From Sutterella sp. AM11-39 (GTDB taxonomy: Bacteria; Pseudomonadota; Gammaproteobacteria; Burkholderiales; Burkholderiaceae_F): a stretch of 64,000 nucleotides of DNA. The notes below the pieces were generated by a model. It searched no databases. It was not told the DNA's origin and was given only the letters and a program-made list of their open reading frames with translations. The DNA is taken from NCBI RefSeq assembly GCF_003472385.1, contig NZ_QRLV01000009.1:17086-81085 (forward strand). Direction: 5' to 3'. Positions 29,615 to 37,972 of the stretch are shown here, piece by piece. Every line of letters starts with the position of its first letter. The first letter of the stretch is position 1. The translations under genes were made by a program, and so were the position numbers.

Positions 29615-30184
29615 TCAGCGTCGGGGCGAACGGCGAGCCTGCAGTTTGTCAAGCTGCAGGCAGTGGCGCGCGTAGGCTCTGACATCGTTGTAGTCGGTGT
29701 AGTCGATTGCGACGCTCGAATCCGTGGGACCGTCGGTGATCTTCATGATGATGCGGATCATCATGCGCTCGAAGAAGTTCCAGTTTGGGTAGTCCACCTT
29801 GCCGGCAAAGCACTTCAGGTCGCGGGGCTTCCAGGCGCTGCGCTTGACGAACTTCTGCAGGTAACGGTTGCCTTCGGGCGTTGCCTTTTCAGGCGAACGG
29901 GCGACGACCGTCACGTTGAAGAAGCTGTTGGGACGCGACTCGATTTCGTTTTTGTACATCGAGCAGAATTCCCAGACGATCTTGTTGTAGACGCCGTACA
30001 CGATGGGAGAACCCACGATCACGATGTCGTATTTCGCCCAATCCACACCCTCGCGGACGCCCTCCATCATGTCCACCATGTCGCACCCATGCCCCTCGGC
30101 AACGATCGTTTCCATGATGGTGCGTGCGATGCGGGCCGTATGACCGGCGTGACTGTAGTAAGCGACGAGAACGTGATGAGACAT
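29615..30184 (-). CDS. hemG: menaquinone-dependent protoporphyrinogen IX dehydrogenase (HemG-type flavodoxin)
   Basis: A 189-residue flavodoxin-fold protein. The N-terminus VLVAYYSHAGHTARIA is the FMN phosphate-binding loop. VIVGSPIVYGVYN and the long HemG-specific block VARSPEKATPEGNRYLQKF, then SAWKPRDLKCFAG and IRIIMKITDGPTD, align throughout with E. coli HemG. It oxidises protoporphyrinogen IX to protoporphyrin IX, passing electrons to menaquinone, the step just before hemH. Upstream there is a GAGTC-N5-GACTC inverted repeat at 30215-30229. HemG is best known from gammaproteobacteria, so its presence in a betaproteobacterial background is of note. Confidence 0.85.
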   Translation of the reverse strand: MSHHVLVAYYSHAGHTARIARTIMETIVAEGHGCDMVDMMEGVREGVDWAKYDIVIVGSPIVYGVYNKIVWEFCSMYKNEIESRPNSFFNVTVVARSPEKATPEGNRYLQKFVKRSAWKPRDLKCFAGKVDYPNWNFFERMMIRIIMKITDGPTDSSVAIDYTDYNDVRAYARHCLQLDKLQARRSPRR

Positions 30185-30649
30185 TGCGATTCCAACTGAG
30201 TCTGCGGGAAAGGCGAGTCAAACCGACTCAACCTTTCAATTTAATTTGAATCCCCGGCAAAAGGGATAGGGTGAAAAATCGGTACAAACCCGATTGATAC
30301 GCCCGAATTTTAACGACCGCATGCACAAAATTGGACAAAATCCGCGGCAGACGGCCTTATACGGCAATTTTCGCCGATTGAGGTTGTCTGAAGCTGAAAA
30401 CCAAGAAAGTGTGTGTTGGGTGATGAAAAAATTCTCAGCAGGATTGTTTACAGGCGACGGCGTATAAAATTCCCGCAAAAAATCTTGGAAAAACAGCGGT
30501 TCGCCGACTAAAATGGCGCCTTCGCTGCGTGGTTGCCCAAAAAGGCCGGAGAGAATTTTCGGCGTCAACATTGCAACCGCCCTCAAACAACAACCAAACC
30601 GCAGTGCGGCACCTCATTTTTTAGCGTTTCGCCGCGCGCTACAGGATTT
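30185..30649. other. divergent intergenic region hemG / infA
   Basis: A 465-base AT-richer gap carries the hemG promoter region on one side and the infA leader on the other. It contains the GAGTC inverted repeat noted with hemG, a pseudo-palindrome TTCAATTTAATTTGAA at 30235-30250, and an infA promoter candidate. No credible coding sequence is seen. Confidence 0.6.
30485..30514 (+). promoter_or_regulatory. candidate sigma70 promoter for infA
   Basis: TTGGAA (30485-30490), an 18-base spacer and TAAAAT (30509-30514) lie 136 bases upstream of the infA ATG. The match is fair, with no further support. Confidence 0.4.
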
Positions 30650-30919
30650 ATGGCAAAAGAAGATCTAATTGAAATGTCGGGCCAGGTGCTCGAAGTTCTC
30701 CCCGACGCCCGTTATCGCGTCAAGCTTGAAAACGGTCACGAACTCATCGCCTACACCAACGGCAAGATGCGCAAGCACCACATCCGAATTCTCGCCGGCG
30801 ACAAGGTTTCGCTCGAGCTCTCACCTTATGACCTCACCAAGGGCCGCATCACCTTCCGCCACATCGAAGGTCGTCCCTCTGCGGCTCCGGCTGCCGGCAG
30901 CCAGACGCGTCGCCGTTAA
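30650..30919 (+). CDS. infA: translation initiation factor IF-1 (extended form)
   Basis: An 89-residue S1/OB-fold protein that binds the ribosomal A site during initiation. Residues 1-70 follow the IF-1 pattern closely ([20 protein letters not shown], then [17 protein letters not shown] and [14 protein letters not shown]). It carries a C-terminal extension of about 17 residues, [17 protein letters not shown], not found in the 72-residue E. coli protein. Betaproteobacteria often carry a second infA outside the ribosomal protein operon, and this is probably that type. The start at 30650 is set by homology, and the ribosome-binding site (AGGA) is modest. Confidence 0.92.
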   Translation: MAKEDLIEMSGQVLEVLPDARYRVKLENGHELIAYTNGKMRKHHIRILAGDKVSLELSPYDLTKGRITFRHIEGRPSAAPAAGSQTRRR

Positions 30920-30937
30920 TTCTTTCTGCCGACGGTC

Positions 30938-31234
30938 ATGCAGCACTTTGTTCTGACGTACCGTTACGTTGATGACTATATGGCTCGGCGCGATGCTTTT
31001 CGTGCCGAGCATCTCGCGCGCCTGCAAAAGGCAGTAGACGACGGCCTTGTTCTGGCAGCAGGCGTTTTGCCCGAGAGTCTCTCGGCCCTGATCGTGTGCC
31101 GTGCGAACTCGGCCGATGAGTTGCGCGCGTTTGCCAAAGACGATCCCTACTATCACGCCGGGTTGATCGCTTCTTTTGAAGTTGAGCCCTGGACGGTGGC
31201 CGTGGGGGTGCCGCAGATCCTCAAAGCGCAATGA
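30938..31234 (+). CDS. YciI-family protein
   Basis: A 98-residue protein of the YciI-like ferredoxin-fold family. It shows the typical pattern RRDAFRAEHLARLQKAVDDG with the conserved His, LAAGVLPESLSALIVCRA, and DDPYYHAGLIASFEVEPW with the conserved DPY..AG motif. Family members are possible small dehydratases or hydrolases, but most have no known function. It overlaps xseA by 4 bases (ATGA), so the two are coupled. Confidence 0.85.
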   Translation: MQHFVLTYRYVDDYMARRDAFRAEHLARLQKAVDDGLVLAAGVLPESLSALIVCRANSADELRAFAKDDPYYHAGLIASFEVEPWTVAVGVPQILKAQ

Positions 31235-32649
31235 CCCAAGACGAGGACGGTGCTTTCGCATTGCCGCCGGCCGTCGGCGTCTCTTGCATTCTGCGCCGCA
31301 TCAAGGGCGGGCTCAATCGTCTGGGGCTGATTCGTATCGAAGGCGAAATCCATTCGATCAAGCCCTATCCGTCCGGACACGTCTATCTCGATCTCAAGGA
31401 CAACGAGGACGACGCGATTTTGCACTGCGTGGTCTGGCGTCGCAACGCCTATCGACTGAAACGATTGCCCGAGCAGGGCGAAGCTGTGGTGCTCACCGGT
31501 ACGCTCGACGTCTTTGAGGTGCGAGGACAGTTGCAATTCAACGTCGTTGCCGTACAGGCCGCCGGCGACGGCGCTCTGTTTGCCAAATTCGAGGCTCTCA
31601 AGCGAAAGCTTCTGGCCGAAGGCCTTTTTGACGCAACGCTTAAAAAGGAACTGCCGCGCTATCCGCAGTCCGTGGGGGTGATCACAAGCACCGAAACGGC
31701 CGCGCTTCAGGACGTTATGAAGACGCGTGCGAGCTTGGCTCCGTGGGTGCCCTTCGTGATTTATCACGCAGGCGTTCAAGGCGAAGCTTCGGAAGGCGAA
31801 ATCCTTGCTGCGCTCAAAAAAGCTCGCGAAAGAAACGAAGTTGACGTTTTGCTTCTTGTACGCGGGGGCGGCTCTTTGGCGGACCTCTGGAGCTTTAACT
31901 CCGAAGCGCTGGCCCGAGAACTGCGGGCAATGCCGATGCCGGTTGTGACGGGCATCGGGCACGAAACCGATTTTACGATTGCCGATATGGCTGCCGACGT
32001 GAGAGCGCCGACGCCGACTGCCGCCTGTTCTCTTGTGTTGCAGCACTGGTCGGCGGCGCCTCAGTGGCTTTCGACACTCGAAACGCGTCTGGCGACAGTG
32101 ATGCAGGCGAACCTGCGCCTGAGTCGATCGCAGTTGACTCAAGCCGTTCGTTTGCAGTCGGCCATGCAAAACGTTGTGCTGAGGCTGCGGGCCAGGGTGC
32201 CTGCTCAGCGGGAATTGCGACAGATCTTCGAACGGTATCTTGACGCGCTGACCGAGCGACTTGATCGAAACGCGATGACGCTTGCTGCCGAACGGCGTGT
32301 GTGTCTGCAGGCTGCTGCATCCAAGACGGCGCTTGCGCAAATGAATCTTTTGCGTGTTCGCCCGGCCTTTGACAAAGCGCGAGCCGAAACGGCGCATCTC
32401 GAAAAAAGCCTTCGGCAGGCGGTGTCTCTTCGCATTGAGGCCAAACGAGCGGAACTTGAGCGGCTTTCCGCGTCTCTGTCGGCTTTGGATATCACCAAGA
32501 CGTTGGCCCGCGGCTTTTCTCTTACAACCGACAGTCAGGGTCGTCCGGTGCGCGATGCGGAACAGCTCGCCGAAGGCGAAACGGTATCCATCCTGTTTGA
32601 GAAGGGCTCTGCGCGAGCCCGGGTCATTGAGCGCAAACCGAGAAGCTAA
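31231..32649 (+). CDS. xseA: exodeoxyribonuclease VII large subunit
   Basis: A 472-residue nuclease subunit that, with XseB, degrades single-stranded DNA to oligonucleotides. An N-terminal OB-fold (GLIRIEGEIHSIKPYPSGHVYLDLKD) is followed by the catalytic domain with VGVITSTETAALQD, LLLVRGGGSLADLWSFNSE and TGIGHETDFTIADMAADVRAP with the conserved GHETD motif. A long coiled-coil stalk runs over residues 270-410. It ends in the family pattern LARGFSLTTDSQGRPV. Length is normal. Its partner xseB is not in the window. Confidence 0.95.
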   Translation: MTQDEDGAFALPPAVGVSCILRRIKGGLNRLGLIRIEGEIHSIKPYPSGHVYLDLKDNEDDAILHCVVWRRNAYRLKRLPEQGEAVVLTGTLDVFEVRGQLQFNVVAVQAAGDGALFAKFEALKRKLLAEGLFDATLKKELPRYPQSVGVITSTETAALQDVMKTRASLAPWVPFVIYHAGVQGEASEGEILAALKKARERNEVDVLLLVRGGGSLADLWSFNSEALARELRAMPMPVVTGIGHETDFTIADMAADVRAPTPTAACSLVLQHWSAAPQWLSTLETRLATVMQANLRLSRSQLTQAVRLQSAMQNVVLRLRARVPAQRELRQIFERYLDALTERLDRNAMTLAAERRVCLQAAASKTALAQMNLLRVRPAFDKARAETAHLEKSLRQAVSLRIEAKRAELERLSASLSALDITKTLARGFSLTTDSQGRPVRDAEQLAEGETVSILFEKGSARARVIERKPRS

Positions 32650-32872
32650 AGAAAATTTCCTTTAAAAAGAAAGGAATTTGCGTTTGCCGGGTTTTGTCTC
32701 ACGGATTCCCGATGATTTCGGTCTATTATCTAAGGGTGACAAAGGACGTTTCGTGAGACAGCAATGGATCGTGTCCGATTCGGCCTGCTTCCCACAAGAA
32801 GGCAATCTTGGAGCTCACGCGTCCTGCAAGCAGAGAAATCCGATCGATAACCGATTCTCGAGGAGAAGTCCA

Positions 32873-33529
32873 ATGAGCCAGTTCGTTTTGCCCAAGCTTG
32901 ATTATGAAATGGACGCCCTTGCACCGGCCATCAGCAAGGAAACGCTGGAATACCACTACGGCAAGCATCATCAGACCTACATCACCAATCTCAACAACCT
33001 CATCAAAGGCACGATGTACGAAGCCGAATCCCTGCGTGAAATCATCAAGACAAGCCAGGGCCCGATCTTCAATAACGCTGCGCAGAGCTACAACCACGCC
33101 TTCTATTGGAAGTGCCTGAGCCCCAACGGCGGCGGCGAACCGACCGGCGCATTGATGGACGCCATCGTCAAGCAGTGGGGTTCTTACGAAGGCTTCGTTG
33201 CAGACTTCTCGGCCAAGGCGGCCAACAACTTCGGCTCCGGCTGGACGTGGCTCGTCAAGCGCTTGGACGGCCAGCTTGAAATCTATTCGACCTCCAACGC
33301 CGGTACGCCTCTGACGGAACATCTCAAGCCCCTGATGGTCATCGACGTTTGGGAACACGCCTACTACATCGATTACCGCAACGCCCGTGCGGCCTACATC
33401 CAGGCCTTCTTTGACAAGCTCGTCAATTGGGACTTCGTGCAGCGTCGCTTTAACGGTGAACCGTGCGACTGCGACTGCCGCGGTGAAGAAGGCGGTTGCT
33501 GCTGCGGAGCCTGCGGCTGCGGCGCTTAA
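32873..33529 (+). CDS. sodB: superoxide dismutase (Fe type) with cysteine-rich C-terminal tail
   Basis: A 218-residue iron-type superoxide dismutase. It has [15 protein letters not shown] (first metal His), [13 protein letters not shown] (second His), [11 protein letters not shown] (the Gly/Gln region typical of Fe-SOD) and the [16 protein letters not shown] metal Asp/His signature near residue 157. The normal SOD ends near residue 195. Here about 20 more residues follow, containing 8 Cys in CDCDC, CCC and CGC clusters, a likely metal-binding tail. The start at 32873 follows CGAGGAGAA. A TATTAT -10-like element is at 32724-32729. sodB is a classic target of iron-responsive sRNAs. Confidence 0.94.
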   Translation: MSQFVLPKLDYEMDALAPAISKETLEYHYGKHHQTYITNLNNLIKGTMYEAESLREIIKTSQGPIFNNAAQSYNHAFYWKCLSPNGGGEPTGALMDAIVKQWGSYEGFVADFSAKAANNFGSGWTWLVKRLDGQLEIYSTSNAGTPLTEHLKPLMVIDVWEHAYYIDYRNARAAYIQAFFDKLVNWDFVQRRFNGEPCDCDCRGEEGGCCCGACGCGA

Positions 33530-33600
33530 AAAAACTCGAAACCGGCGCGTGCATTTCAAACGATTTGATGCGCGCGTCGCTTTTGGTTGATAGGAAAAGA

Positions 33601-33637
33601 AAGAAGCAGTTCGATTCGGTTCGTACTGCTTCTTTTG
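33601..33637. terminator. bidirectional terminator sodB / DUF192
   Basis: AAGAAGCAGT (33601-33610) and ACTGCTTCTT (33625-33634) form a perfect 10-bp stem. T-rich sequence follows on both strands, between the convergent sodB and DUF192 genes. Confidence 0.75.
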
Positions 33638-33675
33638 TTGCCGAAGAAGATTTGCCGGTGAACGCGGACCGGTAA

Positions 33676-34137
33676 TTATTCCGCCGTCGACTCCGTGCGC
33701 TTGCAATAGCGAGCGTCGGCAAGCGCCGGAATGACGGTTCCCGCTCTGACGTTGTTGCGGGCAAACCAGCCGGCGTGCATCTCGATGACGCGGGAGGCGG
33801 CCACGCGTGAGTGGTGCAGTTCAAGCGAACCCTTTTGCATCGAGACGATTTGAGTGATGCGACCGCACGCATCGATAAAGGCTGCATCGAGGTCGATGAG
33901 CGTGTTTTTCATCCACATGGCGATGGGGCGCGGAGCGGCAAAAACAAAGAGCATGCCGTGATCGGCCGGCATATAGGTGCGGTTCATGAGCCCCGTTCGG
34001 TGCTCGACCGAGGTGCGTGCAACTTCAAGTTCGACGATTTTGTCGCCGATTTTGACGGCCAGTGTTTCGTCGAGCGACTGTGCCGCAAGCGCACAACTGA
34101 TGAGCGAGAACGTCAGACCGAGAAGAAAACGCGACAT
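33676..34137 (-). CDS. DUF192-family exported protein
   Basis: A 153-residue protein with a signal peptide (SRFLLGLTFSLISCALAAQ, cleavage after about residue 19) and a DUF192 domain. It shows VARTSVEHRTGLMNRTYMPA, then GMLFVFAAPRPIAMWMKNTL, and IDACGRITQIVSM. The family is widespread and mostly uncharacterised. The start at 34137 is chosen because it begins the signal peptide; the upstream extension in the same frame runs through the divergent promoter region. It is transcribed divergently from the cold-shock gene. Confidence 0.85.
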   Translation of the reverse strand: MSRFLLGLTFSLISCALAAQSLDETLAVKIGDKIVELEVARTSVEHRTGLMNRTYMPADHGMLFVFAAPRPIAMWMKNTLIDLDAAFIDACGRITQIVSMQKGSLELHHSRVAASRVIEMHAGWFARNNVRAGTVIPALADARYCKRTESTAE

Positions 34138-34172
34138 GATGCAAAACGAAAAGAAGGAGAAACATCCTAGGT

Positions 34173-34187
34173 AATATATCGTATATT
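34173..34187. repeat. AT palindrome in the DUF192 / csp divergent promoter
   Basis: AATATA-TCG-TATATT is a perfect 6-bp inverted repeat 36 bases upstream of the DUF192 gene. It could be a -10 pair or an operator. The 200-base csp leader beyond it has two small hairpins (34191-34215), as cold-shock leaders often do. Confidence 0.4.
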
Positions 34188-34390
34188 TTCGCTCTTGCGA
34201 AGAGTCGTTTCGACGATTGTGTGTCCGAGACAGCACACGACGCAAAAAGTGCAGTGCGTCATGAGCTTGAAAGCGGCAAGTTGGCGTAATGTTGATTGTT
34301 GAAAAGAGGACTTTGTGTTGCAGCAACCTGCTCAAGGCCGAGAGCCGACGCGAAGACTCGGACAAAGTGAAATAAACAAAGAGGAAAAAT

Positions 34391-34600
34391 ATGGCACAGG
34401 GAGTTGTCAAGTGGTTTAACGACGTCAAGGGCTTTGGGTTCATTACGCCCGACGAAGGCGGTGAAGAGCTTTTCGCGCATTTTTCCGCCATTGAAATGAA
34501 GGGGTTCAAGAGCCTCAAGGAAGGTCAGCGGGTGACGTTTGAGGTCGTCGAAGGTCCCAAGGGCAAGCAGGCGACGCACATCAAACCGATCGAAGAGTGA
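34391..34600 (+). CDS. cold-shock domain protein (CspA family)
   Basis: A 69-residue single cold-shock domain. It has RNP1 (KGFGFITP near residue 13) and RNP2-like LFAHFSAIE near residue 28, so it binds single-stranded RNA or DNA and acts as an RNA chaperone. The leader from the divergent promoter is about 200 bases, consistent with post-transcriptional cold control, though nothing proves cold induction. The ribosome-binding site is AGAGG, 9 bases before the ATG. CspA/C/D-type paralogues cannot be distinguished. Confidence 0.93.
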   Translation: MAQGVVKWFNDVKGFGFITPDEGGEELFAHFSAIEMKGFKSLKEGQRVTFEVVEGPKGKQATHIKPIEE

Positions 34601-34694
34601 GTCTCGGCAGGCGAGGAAGCCGATCTCATGAAGACGCTCCTGCCTGCACCTCAAAAAGCGCAGTAAAAACAAGGCGGTTGCCGATGCTTTGGCG

Positions 34695-34724
34695 TTGGCA
34701 TTTCTCGTTGTGATCGTGTATTAT
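34695..34724 (+). promoter_or_regulatory. candidate promoter and long leader of rplM-rpsI
   Basis: TTGGCA (34695-34700), an 18-base spacer and TATTAT (34719-34724) give a fair sigma70 promoter. The resulting leader to rplM would be about 280 bases. This is long enough for the L13-type autoregulatory leader known from other bacteria, although no specific structure could be assigned. The gap 34601-35008 shows no gene. Confidence 0.5.
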
Positions 34725-35008
34725 TGCGCGTCTGATTTTCACCGTGCTTTCAGTTTCCCCGTTTTCCACTGGACTGATGGCGACAAGCGGCAAAAAGAAA
34801 ATCAACAAGAAATTCCCGGTAAAAGGCACTGAATACGGTGCACAGCGAAGTTAGAACGCGGTGCGCTTCGGTGGTTTTTGCCTCGTTTTTGTTTATTGAC
34901 GCGAGCAGGCCGTTTAACAGCTCCAACCTGTGCAAAGTACAGGCGCCACCCTGTGCGAGGCGGTTTGAAATTCATCTGCTGCGTCCTTTTGTGAATCAGG
35001 TGACAACA

Positions 35009-35437
35009 ATGAAGACCTTCTCTGCCAAGCCGCTCGAAGTACAGCGCGACTGGTACGTGGTCGATGGCAGCGACAAGGTGCTTGGCCGCCTTGCTGCCGA
35101 AATCGCACTCCGCTTGCGCGGCAAGCACAAGCCCGAATACACGCCGCATGTCGATACGGGCGACTACATCGTCGTGATCAACGCTGACAAGCTCAAGCTG
35201 TCTGCTGAAAAGGCCGGCAAGAAGACGTACTACCGTCACACCGGCTATCCGGGCGGTATCTACGAAACCACCTTCAAGGAAATGCAGGCCAAGCACCCCG
35301 GCCGTGCTCTCGAAATCGCGGTCAAGGGCATGCTCCCGAAGGGCCGTCTCGGCTACGCCATGATCAAGAAGCTCAAGATCTACGCCGGCGCCGAACACCC
35401 GCACACCGCACAGCAGCCCAAGGTTCTTGACATTTAA
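35009..35437 (+). CDS. rplM: 50S ribosomal protein L13
   Basis: A 142-residue L13, the standard length. The N-terminus [20 protein letters not shown] and [20 protein letters not shown], the [11 protein letters not shown] segment and the [19 protein letters not shown] motif are diagnostic. The start at 35009 is fixed by homology; an upstream extension of the frame lies in the leader. rpsI follows after 11 bases, the universal L13-S9 operon. Confidence 0.98.
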   Translation: MKTFSAKPLEVQRDWYVVDGSDKVLGRLAAEIALRLRGKHKPEYTPHVDTGDYIVVINADKLKLSAEKAGKKTYYRHTGYPGGIYETTFKEMQAKHPGRALEIAVKGMLPKGRLGYAMIKKLKIYAGAEHPHTAQQPKVLDI

Positions 35438-35448
35438 GGTGGATAAAG

Positions 35449-35841
35449 ATGATCGGTAACTACAACTACGGCACCGGCCGTCGCAAGAGCTCCGTGGCTC
35501 GCGTGTTCATCAAGCGCGGCACGGGCAAGATCGTGATCAACGGCCGCGATCTCAACGAATTCTTCAAGCGTGAAACCGGCCGCATGATCGTCATGCAGCC
35601 CCTGCAGCTCACCGAAAATGTCGAAACGTTCGACATCATGGTGAACGTGACCGGCGGCGGCGAATCCGGCCAGGCTGGTGCTGTGCGCCACGGCATCACC
35701 CGCGCTCTGATCGACTACGATGCCGGTCTCAAGCCCGTCCTGTCGGCTGCCGGCCTCGTGACCCGCGATGCCCGCGAAGTCGAACGTAAGAAGGTTGGTC
35801 TGCGCAAGGCCCGCCGCGCCAAGCAGTTCAGCAAGCGCTAA
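35449..35841 (+). CDS. rpsI: 30S ribosomal protein S9
   Basis: A 130-residue S9 of normal length. It begins [19 protein letters not shown] and ends in the basic tail [17 protein letters not shown] that reaches the P-site tRNA, with the conserved [15 protein letters not shown] block in the middle. Co-transcribed with rplM and followed by a strong terminator. Confidence 0.98.
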   Translation: MIGNYNYGTGRRKSSVARVFIKRGTGKIVINGRDLNEFFKRETGRMIVMQPLQLTENVETFDIMVNVTGGGESGQAGAVRHGITRALIDYDAGLKPVLSAAGLVTRDAREVERKKVGLRKARRAKQFSKR

Positions 35842-35917
35842 TCGTTCATTCGCAAGCGTTCTGCCTCGGTATACTTTTGCAAACTTTGGTTTGCGAAGAA
35901 AGCCGGGGCAAGAAGCG

Positions 35918-35954
35918 AAAAAACCGTCTCCCTTTCCCGGGCGGCGGTTTTTTT
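35918..35954 (+). terminator. intrinsic terminator after rplM-rpsI
   Basis: AAAAAACCG (35918-35926) pairs with CGGTTTTTT (35945-35953), giving a hairpin that ends in a T7 run. Confidence 0.85.
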
Positions 35955-36025
35955 ATGCCTGCTGCCGGAGCATTTTTCCTGCCAAAGATATCAGACAAAA
36001 AAGATTCTTCGGGGAGTTTTTCGAC

Positions 36026-37096
36026 ATGCAGGAAAAGAAAATCAAGGCGGGTATTGTGGGTGGAACGGGGTACACCGGCGTGGAGCTGCTGCGTTTGTTA
36101 AGCCGGCACCCCAATGTTGAGGTCTGTGCCATCACATCGCGCAAGGATGCGGGTACCAAGGTGACGGCCATGTATCCCTCGCTCAGAGGCTTCATGGACG
36201 ATCTGGTGTTTACGACGCCCGAAGAGGCCGAACTCACCGCTTGTGACGTGGTGTTCTTTGCGACGCCGCATGGGGTGGCCATGAGCATGGCGCGCGAATT
36301 GACGGCTGCCGGCGTCAAGATCATTGACTTGGCAGCGGATTTCCGTTTGCGTGATACGGACACGTTCAAGACTTGGTACAAGCTCGATCATGCCTGCCCT
36401 GATCTCCTGGAAGAGTCTGTCTACGGGCAACCCGAGACCATGCGTGAGAAGATGAAAAACGCTCGGATTCTCGGCATGGCAGGCTGCTATCCGACCTCCA
36501 TCGAATTGGGACTCCTGCCTTTGATGGAATACGAAAAGGCGCATCCCGGTACATTTGACCTAAAAACCATCATTGCCGACAGCAAGTCGGGTATTTCCGG
36601 CTCCGGCAAGAAGGCGGACGTTTCGATCATTACGGCCGAAATGTCGGACAATTTCCATGCATACGGTCTTAAAGGACATCGCCATACCCCCGAAATTGAG
36701 CAACAGCTCAAACTCCTGGCCGGTACGGACGATCTGAAATTGACGTTTGTGCCGCATCTGTTGCCGACCATTCGAGGGATTCATTCGACGATTTACATTC
36801 GTCTGAAGGATGCTACGACTCAGATTGATCTTCAGAAGCTCTATGAAGATCGCTTTGCGGATGAATACTTCGTCGATGTGATGCCTGCCGGATCAACGCC
36901 TGAAACGAGAAGCGTGCGCGGCTCCAACTTCCTGCGTCTGGCAGTTCATCGACCGGGCAACGGCGACCTGATCATCGTGCTGGCGGTGGAAGACAACCTG
37001 GTCAAGGGAGCTGCGGGGCAGTCGGTGCAGGCGATGAACATTCTCTTCGGATTGGATGAAAAGACGGGGCTGGACGCGCCTGCGTTGGTGCCGTGA
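36026..37096 (+). CDS. argC: N-acetyl-gamma-glutamyl-phosphate reductase
   Basis: Third step of arginine synthesis, NADPH-dependent reduction of N-acetylglutamyl phosphate. The protein has 356 residues (long ArgC type). The dinucleotide-binding motif [17 protein letters not shown] is near residue 9, the catalytic Cys is in [13 protein letters not shown] near residue 152, and the [17 protein letters not shown] block lies near residue 210. The start at 36026 follows GGGGAG. The first residues of the longer open frame run back into rpsI and are not coding. It is placed between rpsI and yajC without other arginine genes. Confidence 0.95.
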   Translation: MQEKKIKAGIVGGTGYTGVELLRLLSRHPNVEVCAITSRKDAGTKVTAMYPSLRGFMDDLVFTTPEEAELTACDVVFFATPHGVAMSMARELTAAGVKIIDLAADFRLRDTDTFKTWYKLDHACPDLLEESVYGQPETMREKMKNARILGMAGCYPTSIELGLLPLMEYEKAHPGTFDLKTIIADSKSGISGSGKKADVSIITAEMSDNFHAYGLKGHRHTPEIEQQLKLLAGTDDLKLTFVPHLLPTIRGIHSTIYIRLKDATTQIDLQKLYEDRFADEYFVDVMPAGSTPETRSVRGSNFLRLAVHRPGNGDLIIVLAVEDNLVKGAAGQSVQAMNILFGLDEKTGLDAPALVP

Positions 37097-37230
37097 CGTT
37101 TAAGGGCAATCCCGACGGAGCGGTCGTGTGAATGGAGGGTCAGTCACGGCGGCAAATGAAAAATTGCAAACGACGGCTGACACTGGTAAATCTCTAATGC
37201 AATTTTTCGAGGCTCAGCAAGGAATTTCCG

Positions 37231-37236
37231 TATAAT
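37231..37236 (+). promoter_or_regulatory. -10 element upstream of yajC
   Basis: A perfect TATAAT lies 79 bases before the yajC start in the 218-base argC-yajC gap. The -35 region (TTCGAG, 19-base spacing) is poor. Confidence 0.4.
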
Positions 37237-37314
37237 CCGAAGGCTTTGCAATGCACGTCGCAAGGCGTTGCACGACAAGATTTTTTAACGAGAAAACATC
37301 TAAAGAGGTAAGAA

Positions 37315-37671
37315 GTGTTTTTCATTTCTGACGCAATGGCTCAGACCGCAGGTGCGGCCGCTGCCGGTGGTACCGGCGGTCTGCTGATGCAGATCATTCC
37401 GATCATTCTGATTTTTGTTGTGTTCTGGTTCTTCCTGATCCGTCCGCAGCAAAAGCGCCAGAAGGAACATCAGAAGATGTGCGAAGCGCTCACCAAGGGC
37501 GATGAAATCGTGACGATCGGCGGCCTGGCCGGCCGTATCGCCGAAGTGAGCGAACAGTACGTCGTGATCGAAATCAGCCGCGTGGAAGACAATCCCGTGA
37601 CGATCACGATGCAGCGCGGCGCTGTGCAGACGGTTCTGCCGCGCGGCACGCTGAAGTCGATCGACAAGTAA
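37315..37671 (+). CDS. yajC: preprotein translocase subunit YajC
   Basis: A 118-residue small membrane protein associated with SecDF. A short N-terminal segment (FFISDAMAQTAG) is followed by one transmembrane helix (IIPIILIFVVFWFFLIRPQQ, residues 27-46), ending in the family signature FFLIRPQQKRQKEH. The soluble part contains GDEIVTIGGLAGRI. The start is a GTG at 37315 with AGAGGTAAG upstream, which keeps the usual beginning ISDAMAQ. It precedes secD and secF. Confidence 0.94.
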   Translation: MFFISDAMAQTAGAAAAGGTGGLLMQIIPIILIFVVFWFFLIRPQQKRQKEHQKMCEALTKGDEIVTIGGLAGRIAEVSEQYVVIEISRVEDNPVTITMQRGAVQTVLPRGTLKSIDK

Positions 37672-37972
37672 AGACGGCTTTCATGCAGCGGGCGGGCTGT
37701 ATCCGACTTGAAGGATATGGCTGACGCCCGCTTTGCCGTTTAGTTGATGCACCGCAATCGGTTTATGGCCTTTTGCGGTTCTTGCGCAAAAAATGGAACT
37801 GTTTGATCAAAACAGCCGTTTTTTGCGGACACGAAACTCTCAGCGGAAGAGTTTTGTAGGCTGAAGGGGAATTTCTCTTTTTGCCAATTCCATTTTCGCA
37901 ACGAAAGGCGTCCGAGTCCGTGTGTGCGGTCTTGCGCGGAATCGGGCATCGGACTGACCCGGAGTTTTTGTT
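37672..37972. other. yajC-secD spacer with hairpins
   Basis: This 301-base gap contains a long hairpin, GCGGGCG (37688-37694) with CGCCCGC (37725-37731), having an inner TATCC/GGATA stem and a short T run. A second hairpin around 37799-37816 is followed 3 bases later by T6. yajC and secD may therefore be partly uncoupled. No gene is seen. Confidence 0.5.
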
